64,000 bases of DNA from Epiperipatus broadwayi (GCA_028023455.1 JAQFVV010012667.1:1040501-1104500), one strand, 5' to 3'; positions 47,980 to 60,362 are shown, counted from the first letter of the stretch. The notes: generated by a model from the letters alone, not told the origin. Numbers and translations: made by a program.

Positions 47980-48031
47980 AGTAACTCATTGCAACAGTTT
48001 AAATGTATTTGAAAAGTTGCAATGAGTTATT
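47980..48031. repeat. Short inverted repeat (15-bp stem)
   Basis: TAACTCATTGCAAC (about 47984-47997) faces GTTGCAATGAGTTA (about 48016-48029) across about 18 nt. It could form a stable hairpin. There is no T-run that would suggest a terminator, and terminators of that type are not expected here. Confidence 0.7.
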
Positions 48032-49979
48032 GTGTATAAATATTATAACAGTTTGTGGAGGCTTATTTCAATTATATTCTATTGAGTTGCCAAATTAACA
48101 TACATAAAGAGGTAGGCTGACATAAATAAAGAGAGAGACTAATTACAGAAATATATAAATAAATTTTACTGTAATCAAAAAGGGTATTGTAATTAAAACT
48201 CAAAAAGCATATGATTGTTTTAAAAATTCAATAAAGTACCCTGCTGAAGCAGTTAAATGGTTTAAAAAACACTTGTTAACTGATGATTATTTATATTTTT
48301 TAAATGAATTAAAATAATTTTATATTCATAGATGAGTAATACATTACTCTTTAATTATACAATTTGGAAAAGTTAAATTATGCCAGTATCTTATTATGAA
48401 TTATATAATAATGAGATGATGGTCATGTTTATGATTTTTGATACTATCTGGTGTCATATATAACTTAAATTTAGGAACCTTGACTACAATTTAACCAATC
48501 TAGTTCATTTAAACTATTAGTTCCATAATCTTTCTGCTATGTGTTCTTAATATTTTTTTGGATGATTGTATTATATTTGAACAATATATTCACAACAAGC
48601 GAATAAATGTGGACACTTCCATCTGTGCTATCTTTAAAAAAAGAACATCAAATTGTAGGTCATATTAACTAATTTCAAGATTCTACAGTATGACATAGTT
48701 TATTAGAAGCAGAGAATTGAAGTGTCATACATCATACAACTAAAGTGACAATTTTCAGAAGAATGAAAGCAGTAGCTTTCCTAAAAGAAATATTTCATTA
48801 GTTTAAATAGATAAAAATAAAAGTTACCACCAAGATACATTGAGCCAATCCTGTATTGGATACAAAATAGAATGTAAGTTTGTAACAAAAGCTGTATTCA
48901 CAATAAATTCAAATCCCTCCATTCAAACATTGGCAGATTTAAGCTTGAAAAAAAAAGTCTCTTGTTAACTTGATAGTTTTTGAAGTCTACTGTAAGTTGT
49001 AAGTGTGCATTCTCATTTTTTTACCCTTAAAGACCACAATATAGGGATTATCTTTGATATTTTTTTTAAAAAAATTTGTTCATATTGTAATGGTATCTGT
49101 ACATTCACGCAACAAAATCTAGAATTTTAGTAAATCACCCCAAGGCTGATTGAAAAGTGGTTGTTGAGACCTTGAATCCAATCTTACCTCAGTATGAGGT
49201 TACACTCATATTTCTTTAATCCACATGCCAGCAGTAGCATGAAAGTGGAACATTTGTCTATGATTTAAAACTGACATATTTACAAAGTATAGCTATATAT
49301 ACATGACTCAACTGACAGATATCACTAAATTTGGATTGTGATTCATACATAACTAAGAAATGATCAATAATTAATTAATGAATAATGAGCAAAAAATGAG
49401 AGACAAAGCAGAGTTATATTTTAATCAAATTTAATGTTAGCTAAATTTTAAATAAAATGAAATAAAATAATGTTAGATGAAAGTGTATGAAATTATCTCA
49501 CTTGCAGGTGAGGATGATTTTACTGGTTACAGGCTATTTAATTAATTCAGAATATTTATTATTACAATCTTAGAAATTGATTTCAGTTTATCTTATGATT
49601 ATCTATGCCTTACCTATACTATGCTACTGAGTAATAGATTTGCATTTGTTAGTTTGCAGAGGTGATTATTATAGTTTACAATTAACACTTTTATTTAATG
49701 AGTAACATATTTCTCTATATAGACTATAAGCTTATAAAACTAGACTATTTCAGATCAAAGCAGAATCATTAATTATCATGGTGGAATGAACTGATTGTGG
49801 GTAGTAAGACTTAGGATACTAAGGTGTTTATACAATATACAATCTGAGTCTGTGCATCTCAAATGTGTGCTTAATCACAAGATTCATTACCAAGTAATTG
49901 GTTCCCTTGGACTGTACTACTTGCTGTGAAGAAGAGCCTTTAATTCAGGTGATTGAACAGCTATCAAATATATCTGGAT
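48032..49979. other. AT-rich spacer, no gene seen
   Basis: Non-coding. Nothing recognised. Confidence 0.5.
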
Positions 49980-50165
49980 CCTTATGCTCCAGTCCTAAAT
50001 AAGGGTAATGGGGTGGCCATTAAAATCAAAGCCCATTTTAGTGAGAAAGAGCTGTCCAAACTAAAGTAATGGGCTGACCTTAAGCCAAACCCATTTAACA
50101 TATAAAATACAGCAAGATGCACATCTATGCTTCCTAAGAACACATTTGCCCTGCTGACTACATCA
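49980..50165. repeat. Less AT-rich patch with two related ~66-bp-spaced units
   Basis: GGTAATGGGGTGGCCATTAA, then AATCAAAGCCCATTT (about 50005-50040), is followed about 66 bp later by AGTAATGGGCTGACCTTAAG, then CCAAACCCATTT (about 50065-50098). Unknown repeat. The open minus frame here is low complexity and unconvincing. Confidence 0.45.
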
Positions 50166-52698
50166 TTATACAACCAAAATTAAGATGCAAAACATTAGTT
50201 TCACTCCATGAAATCACTGTAAACCAGTTCATAAATTAGTATCTATAACTATGCTACTAAAGGAATATAATTAATCTAACTTATTAAGATGTCTATATAG
50301 GCATTTATATAAAACTGAGGAGGGCTATGGCATATTTTGGGAAAATTATAAGATTAAATTCTAACTTTATGCTGTATTTCATCACGTCTGCCAAATATTA
50401 ATTAAATAGTTCATTTATAGCAAATCTATCTTTAAGCATTTTTAACTGCTTAATTATATATAAATAAATATTATTTTACTTATTTCAGAAGGCAATTTTG
50501 TTTGTGTGCTAATAAACGCAGAACTAAACAAGTGTGAGAACATTTAATCATTTCTCACTAGTTATTTTAAATATGAGTAAACTCCATTCAGAATACAACA
50601 TAGCATAAATAGATAAATACATATAGTTCAATTAATAAAGGCATAGACTTAAACTTTAAAAGAAAGAATATAAAATTGTAGATATTATTTCATGTAAGTG
50701 AAATCTAAGATTTGGATTTATTTTGCTTAGTCATAATGAAATGAAATTAAAACAGATTAAATCAGGTCAAATCAGGCAAGACTTATAAATTAGACAGTAA
50801 AATAAAATTACATTTAATTTACTTTAGAATTAAGATTTGAGGAATTTATTAGATTGATTAAAATAAAAGTGGCCATTTACAATATTTTAGCTAGCTTTAA
50901 GAAATTAGGAGATTTAGTTTAAAATGTTCATTTTAAAATCTGCAGATATCAGTTATCACTTTAAGTTCTGTTGTCTCACTTGGTTTCTGGATCTTTGGAT
51001 GTCTTCTGACTTTTACTGCTACTGGGCTGCTTTTTTAGGCATATCTGCATCTTGTAGACCATTCTTGGAATTAGAAAGCAAGTTTATTGCCCTTCTACCC
51101 CATAAATTTCATTAGGAATAATTTCATAACTCTTAGATTGAACACAATAAACTCCCTCCAAAAATGCTGAAGTAAGATTTATATATTGACCTCCCCCCTT
51201 TTCTTTTACATTGACCACAACTCGTTTACCAGTTTTAGTTCCAGATCTGTTTTTCTAATTTAGTTTGCTATATTCTTAGAAAATTTGAAGATTCCTGCTG
51301 AGTTATCGAGGTGGGTCCCTCAATTTTGACCAGGTTAATTTATTTAACGCTACTTTAAAATCTATTTTTACTTTTAACTTTTAAGTAGGTCAAAATGTAG
51401 CAAAAAGGATTAATTTTATTAAATTAATTATTTACAAAATACAAATCTAAAACCTGGTAAACATCTTACTCTATATGTAACATGTTTAAGCATAATTTAT
51501 TTTTATATGCAGAAATATTATAATTTTTATTTTAACTTTACAATAATATTTAAAATAAAAAGAAATCTATAATGCTTTAAATCTATAACATTATTTCTCT
51601 TCTGCATATATGTAGGTTTTTGGTTACACATACAGCAAGGTTTACATTTATTTAGCAAATAATAATATATATACATGTGTATATGCTGATTTATTACACA
51701 TATACATATGCGTTCAACAATGTATGCTATAATATACACATACATATATAACCATAATTATTGATTTTAAAATTAGTCTGATATACAAGGATTTTTGGTA
51801 TTTAGGTATGGAAATAAAATACTACTATAGAATATAGTAGGTGAAACAGGATGATAGATAGATCTGACTGTTTCAATATATTTGAAATATAATTTTAATG
51901 TTTCATTATTGGTAATCATTCTTTATATATATGTTATGATACTAGAAATCAAAGATTAGACTATTTTCTGCATGACTGTGGTAAATGTGGAAATATGTTG
52001 ATTAAAAAGTAATATAATGTATGTAATCACTGAAATAATGTGCAGTTTTCATAACTATTTTCTGATACACCTTAATCACTGTGGAATGATACTTTTTATT
52101 ATAGAAAACAACATATTTTGATGTGTGTTGACATATGTATATACATCTATGAGATACATATTTTGTACAATTAAAATTGAATCTCATTTATTACAATTAC
52201 ATTATTAAAAATGTGTTATATAATTGAACATTAATAATCTATGCCTAATGGCTTTATAGTTATTACTAGATATTCTGTTTGTCATGCTCTAACATGGAGA
52301 TCAAGTATGGGTTAATCTCAGCTAGTTAGATTTTTATAAAAATGTAAAATGATGTGATTTGACGTTTGCCACTGATCAGAGGGATTATAGACTCTTATGA
52401 ACAGTGACCTTGGATACCTTTAGAGAGAGTAAACTATAATTGATGATGATCTTCTGGGTTGGATAGAAAAATTGTCTGCATTAATGACAATCAGGTATTT
52501 TCCTACTACTTGATTATTGTAGTACTTATCAGAATCCACAAATATGTCGTTATAACACCTCATTTAATATATGCATAATTGGTACTTTGTTAAATTTTAA
52601 ACATTATTAAATATTCTTTTCAGAAACTAAAATCCACAGATCTAAATCTAAGATTTAAAAACAAATGTTATTTTATTCTGAAAAATGACTTTTTTATA
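50166..52698. other. AT-rich spacer, no gene seen
   Basis: Non-coding overall. 50960-51340 is less AT-rich and on the minus strand gives hydrophilic phrases with many stops; it might be a decayed gene or repeat but cannot be assigned. The TATA/CATA-rich stretch at 51660-51750 is simple sequence. Confidence 0.45.
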
Positions 52699-52817
52699 TA
52701 TATGAGGAGTTATTAAAACAGACAAAACTCTCCATATATATATGGAGAGTTTTGACTGTTTTAATAACAGTAATGTGCTAGCATAAGAAATAGTGATCAT
52801 GTGATTTATATGAGGAG
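52699..52817 (-). mobile_element. F-family element with collapsed hairpin and 11-bp TSD
   Basis: The direct repeat TATATGAGGAG (52699-52709 and 52807-52817) brackets a 97-bp insert. On the minus strand the insert opens with the family head (AATCACATGATCACTATTTC, then TTATGCTAGCACAT) and closes with a near-perfect ~60-bp palindrome (52709-52768) built from the outer hairpin arms CAAAACTCTCCATA and TATGGAGAGTTTTG joined by TATATA. The whole inner arm and loop are gone. It confirms the head-plus-hairpin architecture and the insertion mode seen at 2785-2910. Confidence 0.78.
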
Positions 52818-55074
52818 ATGAAAGAAAAAGTAGAACTTGAAATATATTATGGTTGTAATTTTATTTATTGATTAATTTAAATAACCCCTCCCCCATTTCT
52901 TTTATGAGTTCATCATGATTCATTTTATAGTAATGATATTTTCATGATAATTACCAGTAAGATATTTTTAGTAATTTATAAATGTAATTGATAGTATAAA
53001 ATTAAGTAATGATTCAGTACTTACTAAAATTAGAATTCATTTTAACTCGTTGCAAATCATCTTAAAAGTTTTTAAATTAGACTTCACATAAAAACGAAAT
53101 TTATTTAGTTTTTTGAATTAAGCTAATGTAATTTGATCTTTATAAATTTTAAGTTTGAGAATAATAATGTACAGCATTATGAAATAAATGTCGAATTTAT
53201 GTAGTAATGATCATATTTAATTTAAAATTTACTCTCTAGATGGCAACACTTTTCACTGATTTTATATTCATCTTTTACTATTTTCAATACGAATTATAGT
53301 GCTCAAACTGATTGTTACGTTTGCGTTTGAAAGCTTTTAGGGGGCCGCAAAAATTAACGAAATGTTTAGAGATCAAATTATAATATCAAATCTTTCACAT
53401 ATTTCTAGATAAAACATATTTTAATTATTTAATAAACAACGTTAACTGCATTTTACTAAATCTAAGAATCAAATCTATGTGAATTCTTTATCCGAAGTAA
53501 ATTTATATGCATAAATTTAGTAAATACAAATAATGAATTGAATTTTTAAATGAATATTTTTTAAAAGATATATTTGCATAAAATGAATATTGTATATAGT
53601 TATTCTAAATTTATTTTAAAATCTTGTCATATTAGATTTTAAAAAATTCCTTCTACATTAATCGATAATTTAAAAAAGTAAAAATTGAGAAATAGTTTAA
53701 ATAATAGATTTTAAGCATTTATATTTCTGCAGTATTATTTTAACTTTAGGTATTAAATTTAGTTACTAAATTTAGGAAGTAATATTGTTTAGTTTTAATA
53801 ATTAAAGTTAAACAATATCTAAAGGTTTTTACCCAATACTTCAAAAACGTATTAAATCTCCCAACAACCTTGTGAAAACGTATACATTAGTATTTCATTT
53901 AAATTTGTTGGAAAAATTAAACGCGTATCATTAAGTCAAACGATTTATATAATTGCTTTATTTATTCTGCTTAAAAATTGAAGCTGACCAACTTTAAAGC
54001 TATTAAAATCAGCTCTCACTCCACTGAATCAGCTATTAGTTAATAAAGTACAATACAAGTATTTATTTATGAATAGTAGCTTTAACTATTCTGACATTAT
54101 ATTTGTTTTTGATCTTTTAACCCTTTATTGACTCTGTTATTATATCAATAATTCCTTTTATTATTAAATATTCAAATAAATGCATATATTGCAATACCTA
54201 TTACATTAAAAATAAACATTTCCCCAGATTTTAAGGAAAGGAAATTAAAATGAAAATGAATTTTAAAAAGGATCAAGAAAATAAAAATGGGATTGAAATA
54301 TGCAAAAAAAAACTCAATGAATGCAATTGTTTTGCTCCCTATTACCATTTTCCTGCTTCCTATGTTAAAAATGTTGCTGTGATCAAGAAAATAGTAATTA
54401 TTAAAAGTTGGAGTTAAGAAAAGAGTTTGTGTTTTATAAAAATCTGTATTTTATATAGAGAAGACACTTAAATGATTAAAAAAAGGATATGATAATCAAC
54501 TGAAGGTTCTTGAGTGTTGAAAAGATAAGTTGGAGAATAGATTTTACAATGATTAAGTGTTGAAGAAAAAATTAAGAAAGTATGAAATGGAAAACAAATA
54601 TTATTGAGTAATTGTACATTCATATTTTGATTTAGCACATTTTTGCTAAGATATGTAATTGGAATTAAAGATTTCATTTATTTTTATGAGATAAAGCAAT
54701 TTGACATTAATGAATATAAATAAAAGTTATTTAATGTGTGATTGCAGATTAGACTAATTTATAAATGAGTTGAAGTTGCTTTAATTTTTTGTTAGTTATT
54801 TTATAAATCAAAGATATATTATTATTACTGTTTCATACATAGAGAAAATATAATAAATATTAACTATATTATTAATATATTAGTGTTGAGAAACCTTATG
54901 AAATGTGACTGCTATATTCCATAAAAAATAGGTAACATAGTGAAAAGATAAGTGTTTCAAATGGATTAGTGTTATATAATTTAGTTATATATCAATTTTC
55001 AACCAATTCTATTGAATTTAAATATGTTAACTCTTTTAAAAAAGACATGAATCAACTCAAACATGACTTCAACA
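52818..55074. other. AT-rich spacer, no gene seen
   Basis: Non-coding. Nothing recognised apart from a small C-run near 52886-52893. Confidence 0.5.
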
Positions 55075-55770
55075 TGCTCTAAAATGGGCAATTTTTACGT
55101 TTTTGTAGTGAATTTAGGCTCACTTTAAAGCTTAAAAAGTACCGTAAGATGCTGCCATCTCTAGAATTATTTTACGAAGTAAAAAAAACAATAATATTAA
55201 TATAAAAAGCTACAACAATGAGAGAAGGCAGGCTTCCCTAGGTGCTGATTGGTTGGTTCTCATTTCAAAGAAAGGAAGAGCACTTGTCTACAAATTTTAC
55301 GGCTTCAATTTCTTTGTTTTGATTTTAAAAATGAAAATATTGTTTTAGAGTGGGTTTTTTTAGTTTTATTACATATTATAATATATTTTCATAAAATATG
55401 CTGAAAATATATTTATTTTAGAAAAATAGTAATATTTTAGTAAAAAAAATTATTTACTTTTACACGAACATAAACTGAGAAACAAATCAATGACATCTGC
55501 AGAACTTTCTAATTTGTTACAAACTTTCTTTTTAGGTCTTCTCCTATCAAATATTTTTATAACTATAAATAGAAGTTTATTTTTGAAAAAAACTTTCATT
55601 AACTTTCATAATCTGACAAATTATTAATATATTTTTTACAAACAAAACTAAAATGAATATAATATTAAAAGATGAATATATTTTCACTGCTGATTCTGTA
55701 ATTGACCAATCAAAAGTTTATAGTTTTAACTCACTCAACCAACCGGAATTTGGGCAATTAAAAGGTTAAA
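55075..55770 (+). repeat. C-family interspersed repeat, copy 3 (not nested)
   Basis: Third copy, free of the long direct repeats, so it gives the best estimate of the ends: from about GCTCTAAAATGGGCAATTTT (55077) to about GGCAATTAAAAGGTTAAA (55753-55770). Shared internal blocks include TCTAGAATTATTTTA, GGTGCTGATTGGTTG, AACATAAACTGAGAAA, AATATAATATTAAAAGATGA and GACCAATCAAAA. No open frame and no terminal inverted repeats. Confidence 0.75.
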
Positions 55771-57261
55771 CCTTGATTTTAAATTTTATTTTAACTTACA
55801 AAAGATCAAAATATAACAAACAAACAGATTTTGCAAAATCAGTAAAAGCATTTAATAAAAAAGGGAATACAAAATTATTCATTTAAGTATGCATGTTCCA
55901 AAATATTCTATTGAACACTATAGCATATTTTTTTTCATTATTGCATCTATGTTAATGAGATTGCAGGGCATTTAATTATATAAACAATGTGTGGGGATAT
56001 TCTGAATTCAATTTATTTTACTGTTATGAACCCTAAGGGCAATTAGTTATCAAAGGCTTTTAAACTAAATGTTTTATGCATCACTTTTTCAGCAATATTT
56101 TAAATTATGAATACTTATTCAGAAGTTATACATATTTTTATAAATAATAATTGAATGGTGTTTCTCTCAGAAAATCAGATGTTTGGAAATGATAGATTGG
56201 GGCCATAATTTTTATGGATCATTAGCTTTCAAGCACCCTTTTCTTAACTACATAGAGCTTTTGCTTTTTCAGTTTTAATAATTAATTTATCTAATTTTTT
56301 TTTAAAACTAGCAATCTTATTTCTTTGTGATGCATTGAAGATAAGTAAAAAGCTATTTCATAATCTCATGATGTGGCAATAAATATCTACTTGTCAAACC
56401 ATGATCTGTTTTTTTTATCCAGATTGAATATACCTTCAATTTACCCCCCCCCACCCTCCAATTTGATCATGCCTACAGAATTTCTTTCAAATAGCTGTCC
56501 TACAGTTAATTAAACTAATCATTTAATATTGCTGGTAAATGAATATTCATTTTTCTTTGCTAGAAGATAAAAGAAAGCTGGAAAAACTTTTGGCTATTGG
56601 TAAGTTTAGGAAATAATGACTTCATTTTCACTGTTCCTTTATGAATGTCTATTTAGACAGAAACTTGCAATCAACAATTTAAAAATTATCTTAATTTTCT
56701 GTAGAATTGATTCAATAAAGTGAATTTAAAATGGTAAAAATTTAGATAAAAACTGTAACTCTCTCAAAAAAATGTTTTTATCATATAAGAATTTTAAATA
56801 TTTATCAATCCAATAGTTTTTTTAAAATTTTTCACTGTTATTTATCATATATTATCTTGATTTTGAATCTAATATAAACAAATAGTTTAGTTTGAAGTTT
56901 GGGAGCAGAGAATTACAAAATTTAACTGTGATTTGTGAACCTTGACCTCTAGAGTCTGCTACTTTACCACTTCTCTAAACTATGCAGAGTATTTTGAATC
57001 TGATTGGACCACAACAATGTGCTATTAACACCCATTTTACTTTTTCATATGATTTGGCATAATTTTACTATTATAGTAGATATCATAACATTTTTTTATA
57101 AATATTTTAATGAAATTCTTATTAATAAAGCAGTAAAAGTCAGGTAGTTTGTCATGTAATATTTTTTTAAAATTTTAATCTGAAATCATTAACAAAATAA
57201 GTTATTTAGATTTTGATGATGTGCATGATTCTATTTGAAACTTAAAAATCTTGATGTTGGA
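55771..57261. other. AT-rich spacer; one good exon-like interval
   Basis: Non-coding apart from a candidate microexon at 56564-56599 (separate entry). A C-run lies near 56444-56456. Nothing else recognised. Confidence 0.45.
56564..56599 (+). other. Candidate 36-nt microexon (speculative)
   Basis: The pyrimidine-rich acceptor TTTTTCTTTGCTAG ends at 56563 and the donor GTAAGT starts at 56600, both close to animal consensus. The 36 nt between them keep two frames open: one gives (x)DKRKLEKLLAI(G), a charged helix-like peptide, the other KIKESWKNFWLL. 36 is a multiple of three, so inclusion would preserve frame. No neighbouring exon was found, so chance is quite possible. Confidence 0.2.
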
Positions 57262-57310
57262 TTGCTTAAAAACAGGCAAAACTCTCCATACAGTAGTACC
57301 ATTCAGTTGT
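57262..57310 (+). mobile_element. F-family fragment (outer left arm)
   Basis: AACAGGCAAAACTCTCCATA, then CAGTAGTACCATTCAG, matches the start of the F-family left arm. It is truncated by a TTG/T-run region after 57306. Confidence 0.6.
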
Positions 57311-57918
57311 TGTTGTTTTTTTTTTTTATAAAACTAATAATTGCTTATTATTTGGTCTTTTGGATACACAAAGCAAGATCTAGAAATCAGTTCATTTATA
57401 ATTCCTTATCTGCCAGTAATAAGATCTTACCCATTATACCTCATAATATTTTCCAAGTCCTTTTGTCCATTGCTCTTAATTAATAACATAATCAAATAAG
57501 ATTTTTTTCTACTCCTTTATATCTTATTTTTTACATCCCTTATAACATTTCATTCATAATGTTTTCCCTTTTAGTATTTGCTTAGCTCATTTTTTTCTTT
57601 TATTTTGGAATTTAATAAACAAGTAAAAGATATTATAACATGAAGACGAAGTTAGGGTGTATAATATTTGCATAATCTTTATATTAAATGTATATAAAGA
57701 TATGTACTGTTTTGATTGCTTAATTTTGTATTAACATTGTATAAATTTATTTACAGATACATTGACCTTCAGAAGCAAAGCTATAACCAAATATAGAAAA
57801 CAACGAATTGTAATATCTGTATTTTTCAAATCAATAGTTGATTTTCTTTTAGAAAAAAATTAATTATTATCTTATTATAGAATGTTTTCATTGACATATT
57901 ATTGAATTTGGCTATTAT
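57311..57918. other. AT-rich spacer, no gene seen
   Basis: Non-coding. A TTTACAG acceptor-like motif at about 57749-57755 is followed by the short open phrase YIDLQKQSYNQI and a stop; this is not enough to call a terminal exon. Confidence 0.45.
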
Positions 57919-58069
57919 AGATGTTAAACCACTAAACATCACATGATCATCATTCTTTATGCTTATACAAGCTGTTTACGCAGAAGCTAAACTCTCCCTA
58001 CATTAGCACCACCATTGATTACTCTGGCTTGCACTCAGTGGCACTACTGTATGGAGTGTTTAACATCTG
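57919..58069 (+). mobile_element. F-family element, internally deleted, head plus short hairpin
   Basis: Starts with the head TTAAACCACTAAACATCACA (57924), then a ~50-bp link, the arm start TAAACTCTCCCTACA, a deleted middle, and the right arm ATTGATTACTCTGG, GCACTCAGTGGCACTACTGT and ATGGAGTGTTT. The outer borders AGATGTTAAAC and GTTTAACATCT are an exact 11-bp inverted pair. No clear target-site duplication. Confidence 0.7.
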
Positions 58070-58353
58070 TATACTATAAATATTGTATTGATTTTTGTCT
58101 ATTTGTGCAGCTAAAGAGAAAAACGTTTTCTGCCATTATAAAAATATATATATTTCTGTTAAATATGAAGTAATATCATTACACTACATCTAATTTCATT
58201 ATGACGGAATTTGAATTTTATAATAGTAAGACTTTTTTTTTTCAGTGTGAAATCAGACTATAAAATCCACAAACTACTTATTTAAAGGAAAATATTTGCA
58301 CAAAAGATACACCATGTAATATGTAGTAATAAAGTGCTTAACACCCTCTTCGG

Positions 58354-58553
58354 TGCTATTTTTAAAGAAATTTTTATTTTATTTTAATTGTTTAGCTGAC
58401 TCTCAACCTTCACCAGAGATCTGTAAATGTTTTGCATTTTATTATATGTCATTGTAATATAATAACATATGCAAAATATTTACAGATTTCTAATGAAGAC
58501 TGCAAGTTAGCTGAAACAATTAAAATAAAAAAATAAAAATTCTTTTTAAAAGT
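58354..58553. repeat. Foldback repeat, ~80-bp arms
   Basis: 58354-58440 and 58466-58553 are imperfect inverted copies: TTTTATTTTAATTGTTTAGC against GCTGAAACAATTAAAATAAA, and AGATCTGTAAATGTTTTGCA against TGCAAAATATTTACAGAT. The loop is about 30 nt of AT-rich sequence. No relation to F or C elements. Family unknown, MITE-like. Confidence 0.75.
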
Positions 58554-58614
58554 TCAAAAGAGAATAGTACATTTTTTACATAATATGGAAATGATTAATT
58601 AATAGAAAAGAAAA

Positions 58615-58872
58615 CATATCTATTTGTCTAACTTCTTATCTACCTAAGTATCTATATATGTATGTATGTATGTATCTATCTTACTAATTAATTACCTGTC
58701 CATCAATCTATCCAACCATTTATCCATCTATTTATCCATTTATTCAACTAATCATCCATCTCTATCCATACATCTGTCTATCTAGCTCTCTACCTATTCG
58801 TTCATCCATTTAACTATCTATCTACTCTGTCTGTCTGTTTATATGTCTATAGGTCTCTTGACTGTCTGTTTT
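58615..58872. repeat. Degenerate tetranucleotide (TCTA/TCCA)n microsatellite
   Basis: About 250 bp of TCTA, TCCA, TGTA and TGTC units with frequent interruptions (for example TATGTATGTATG near 58657-58672 and CTGTCTGTCTG near 58828-58838). An old, decaying simple repeat. Confidence 0.85.
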
Positions 58873-60182
58873 TAAGATTAATTATCATATTGTGAACATA
58901 TTGAGATAGTGACTAACTCAAGATCAGAACCTGCTGTTCTTCACAATAAGCATTTTACAAGGACATAAAGACAAAATTGTAATGATATCTAGCATTTGGT
59001 TACTAGATAAGTTGAACTATTATAATTTTACATTCTACAAAATTTTAAAATTAATCTGCTCATTATATCTATGTAAATAATGTTTTTATCACAAAAATAA
59101 TTGAGACTAGGAACATTTTGACTAATCAATAATTGTTTTTTATTGGTGATAGCTTATGTTTTTTTTTTATTTTGTGTTTAATTCAATTCATTCTAGTAAA
59201 TCATTATTCCAAAAGCCCTGTATCGTTTAGTGTTACAATAGTGAGAGATCTAAATGCTAAAGATCCATAGATTGGTATTCAACTCTGTCATTTCCAGTTT
59301 TTGAATATCATATGACATCCTGAGCAACAGAGAATTTGACTATTTATTATTTGTTAAACACATCACAAGTTTAGCAGTTTTTTTCATCATTAAGATGTAT
59401 TTGTGTTAGTTATATAACTTCTTATTCTTTAGAGACAATTCCTAATTTGCATAATCCCAATTTACATAAACATGTATTTAAATAAACAATTCTCAAAAAT
59501 AAATAAAAAAGCTTTTTTTTTATGATGTGTGAATATCTTTAATAATTCTGTAATGCTTAGTTTCATTTACTTAAACATTTTTATACTTCATTCTATGTTA
59601 TTGATAAACATGTATCTTAAATGAAATCTTGGTTTATATAACATTCTTAAGCAATAATTTGTGATACAGATTACATATGTAGTTAGAGAAGTGACTTTAT
59701 AGTTTTATAATTTTTTAGGAATTATTATTTATGCATTAGGTAAAAAGGTAAAACATTCTTTAAATAGTTCATTATTGCAGGACAAAGTACTCAACAACAA
59801 GAAACATGAAACTGCAGGCATTACTAACTAATTTTAAGTAACACACACTTCATTGTTTTAATATCTGATAGTTATTAGCTACATACTTATTTATTGATTG
59901 ATATTGAAAGAGTAGTTAAGTTGGTTTTGATCAATTATCTGAAAGACAAATATCTAATTCTGTTTTGATCTTGAAAAAAAAATTTCAGATTTGTCGCACC
60001 TTAGATTCAAAAGAGGTCATGATAATTACAAGCAGGTATGCCACTGGTACACCATGAAGCTCTTATTTTCATGTTCTACATATTTAAATATGTATAAAGA
60101 TATATTTGAATATGTATGAAGAATATTTGTTGAGTATTAGAAATAAATATCTTAGTTCTGCCTTATATATCCATGTAAAAGA
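58873..60182. other. AT-rich spacer, no gene seen
   Basis: Non-coding. A splice-like interval at about 59990-60036 (TTTCAG ... CAG|GTATGC) is noted among the rejected items. Confidence 0.45.
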
Positions 60183-60362
60183 TAAAGGCCCATTATTAAT
60201 TTTGATGAAGCTAAGGTTGTCTTATTTGAGAGAAATGAAATAAAAAGAAGAATTAAAGAATCTTTATTATTAAAAATTTATAATTCTGAAGCAATTAACT
60301 TTTTTAAAAGTTATTTTAATATTAAGGGTGTATGGGAAGTAAGTGGAATTGTGGATAATGTG
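60183..60362 (+). pseudogene. Short coding-like fragment with KRRIKESLLL (unassigned)
   Basis: An open stretch of about 58 codons with no ATG-defined start, containing NFDEAKVVLFERNEIKRRIK, ESLLLK and GVWEVSGI. The acidic-then-KRRIKES arrangement recalls the helical end of GIY-YIG endonuclease domains attached to some retroelement RTs such as Penelope-like elements. This is a resemblance from memory only. No RT is attached upstream. It could be a relic of a retroelement ORF or chance. Confidence 0.28.

Noticed and set aside
50960-51340. Possible decayed gene on the minus strand
   Set aside because: Hydrophilic phrases are present but with frequent stops, and I recognise no family.
57919-58069. 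11-bp outer inverted repeat as a DNA-transposon TIR
   Set aside because: Not conserved in the other F copies (2785, 52699), whose ends are set by TSDs; probably coincidental flank.
58615-58872. Considered as a CRISPR-like array or minisatellite
   Set aside because: Units are 4 bp with irregular interruptions and no spacers; it is a decayed tetranucleotide microsatellite in eukaryotic DNA.
59984-60042. Splice-like interval TTTCAG ... CAG|GTATGC
   Set aside because: The acceptor tract is mostly A rather than pyrimidine, and the 47-nt interval has no convincing reading frame.
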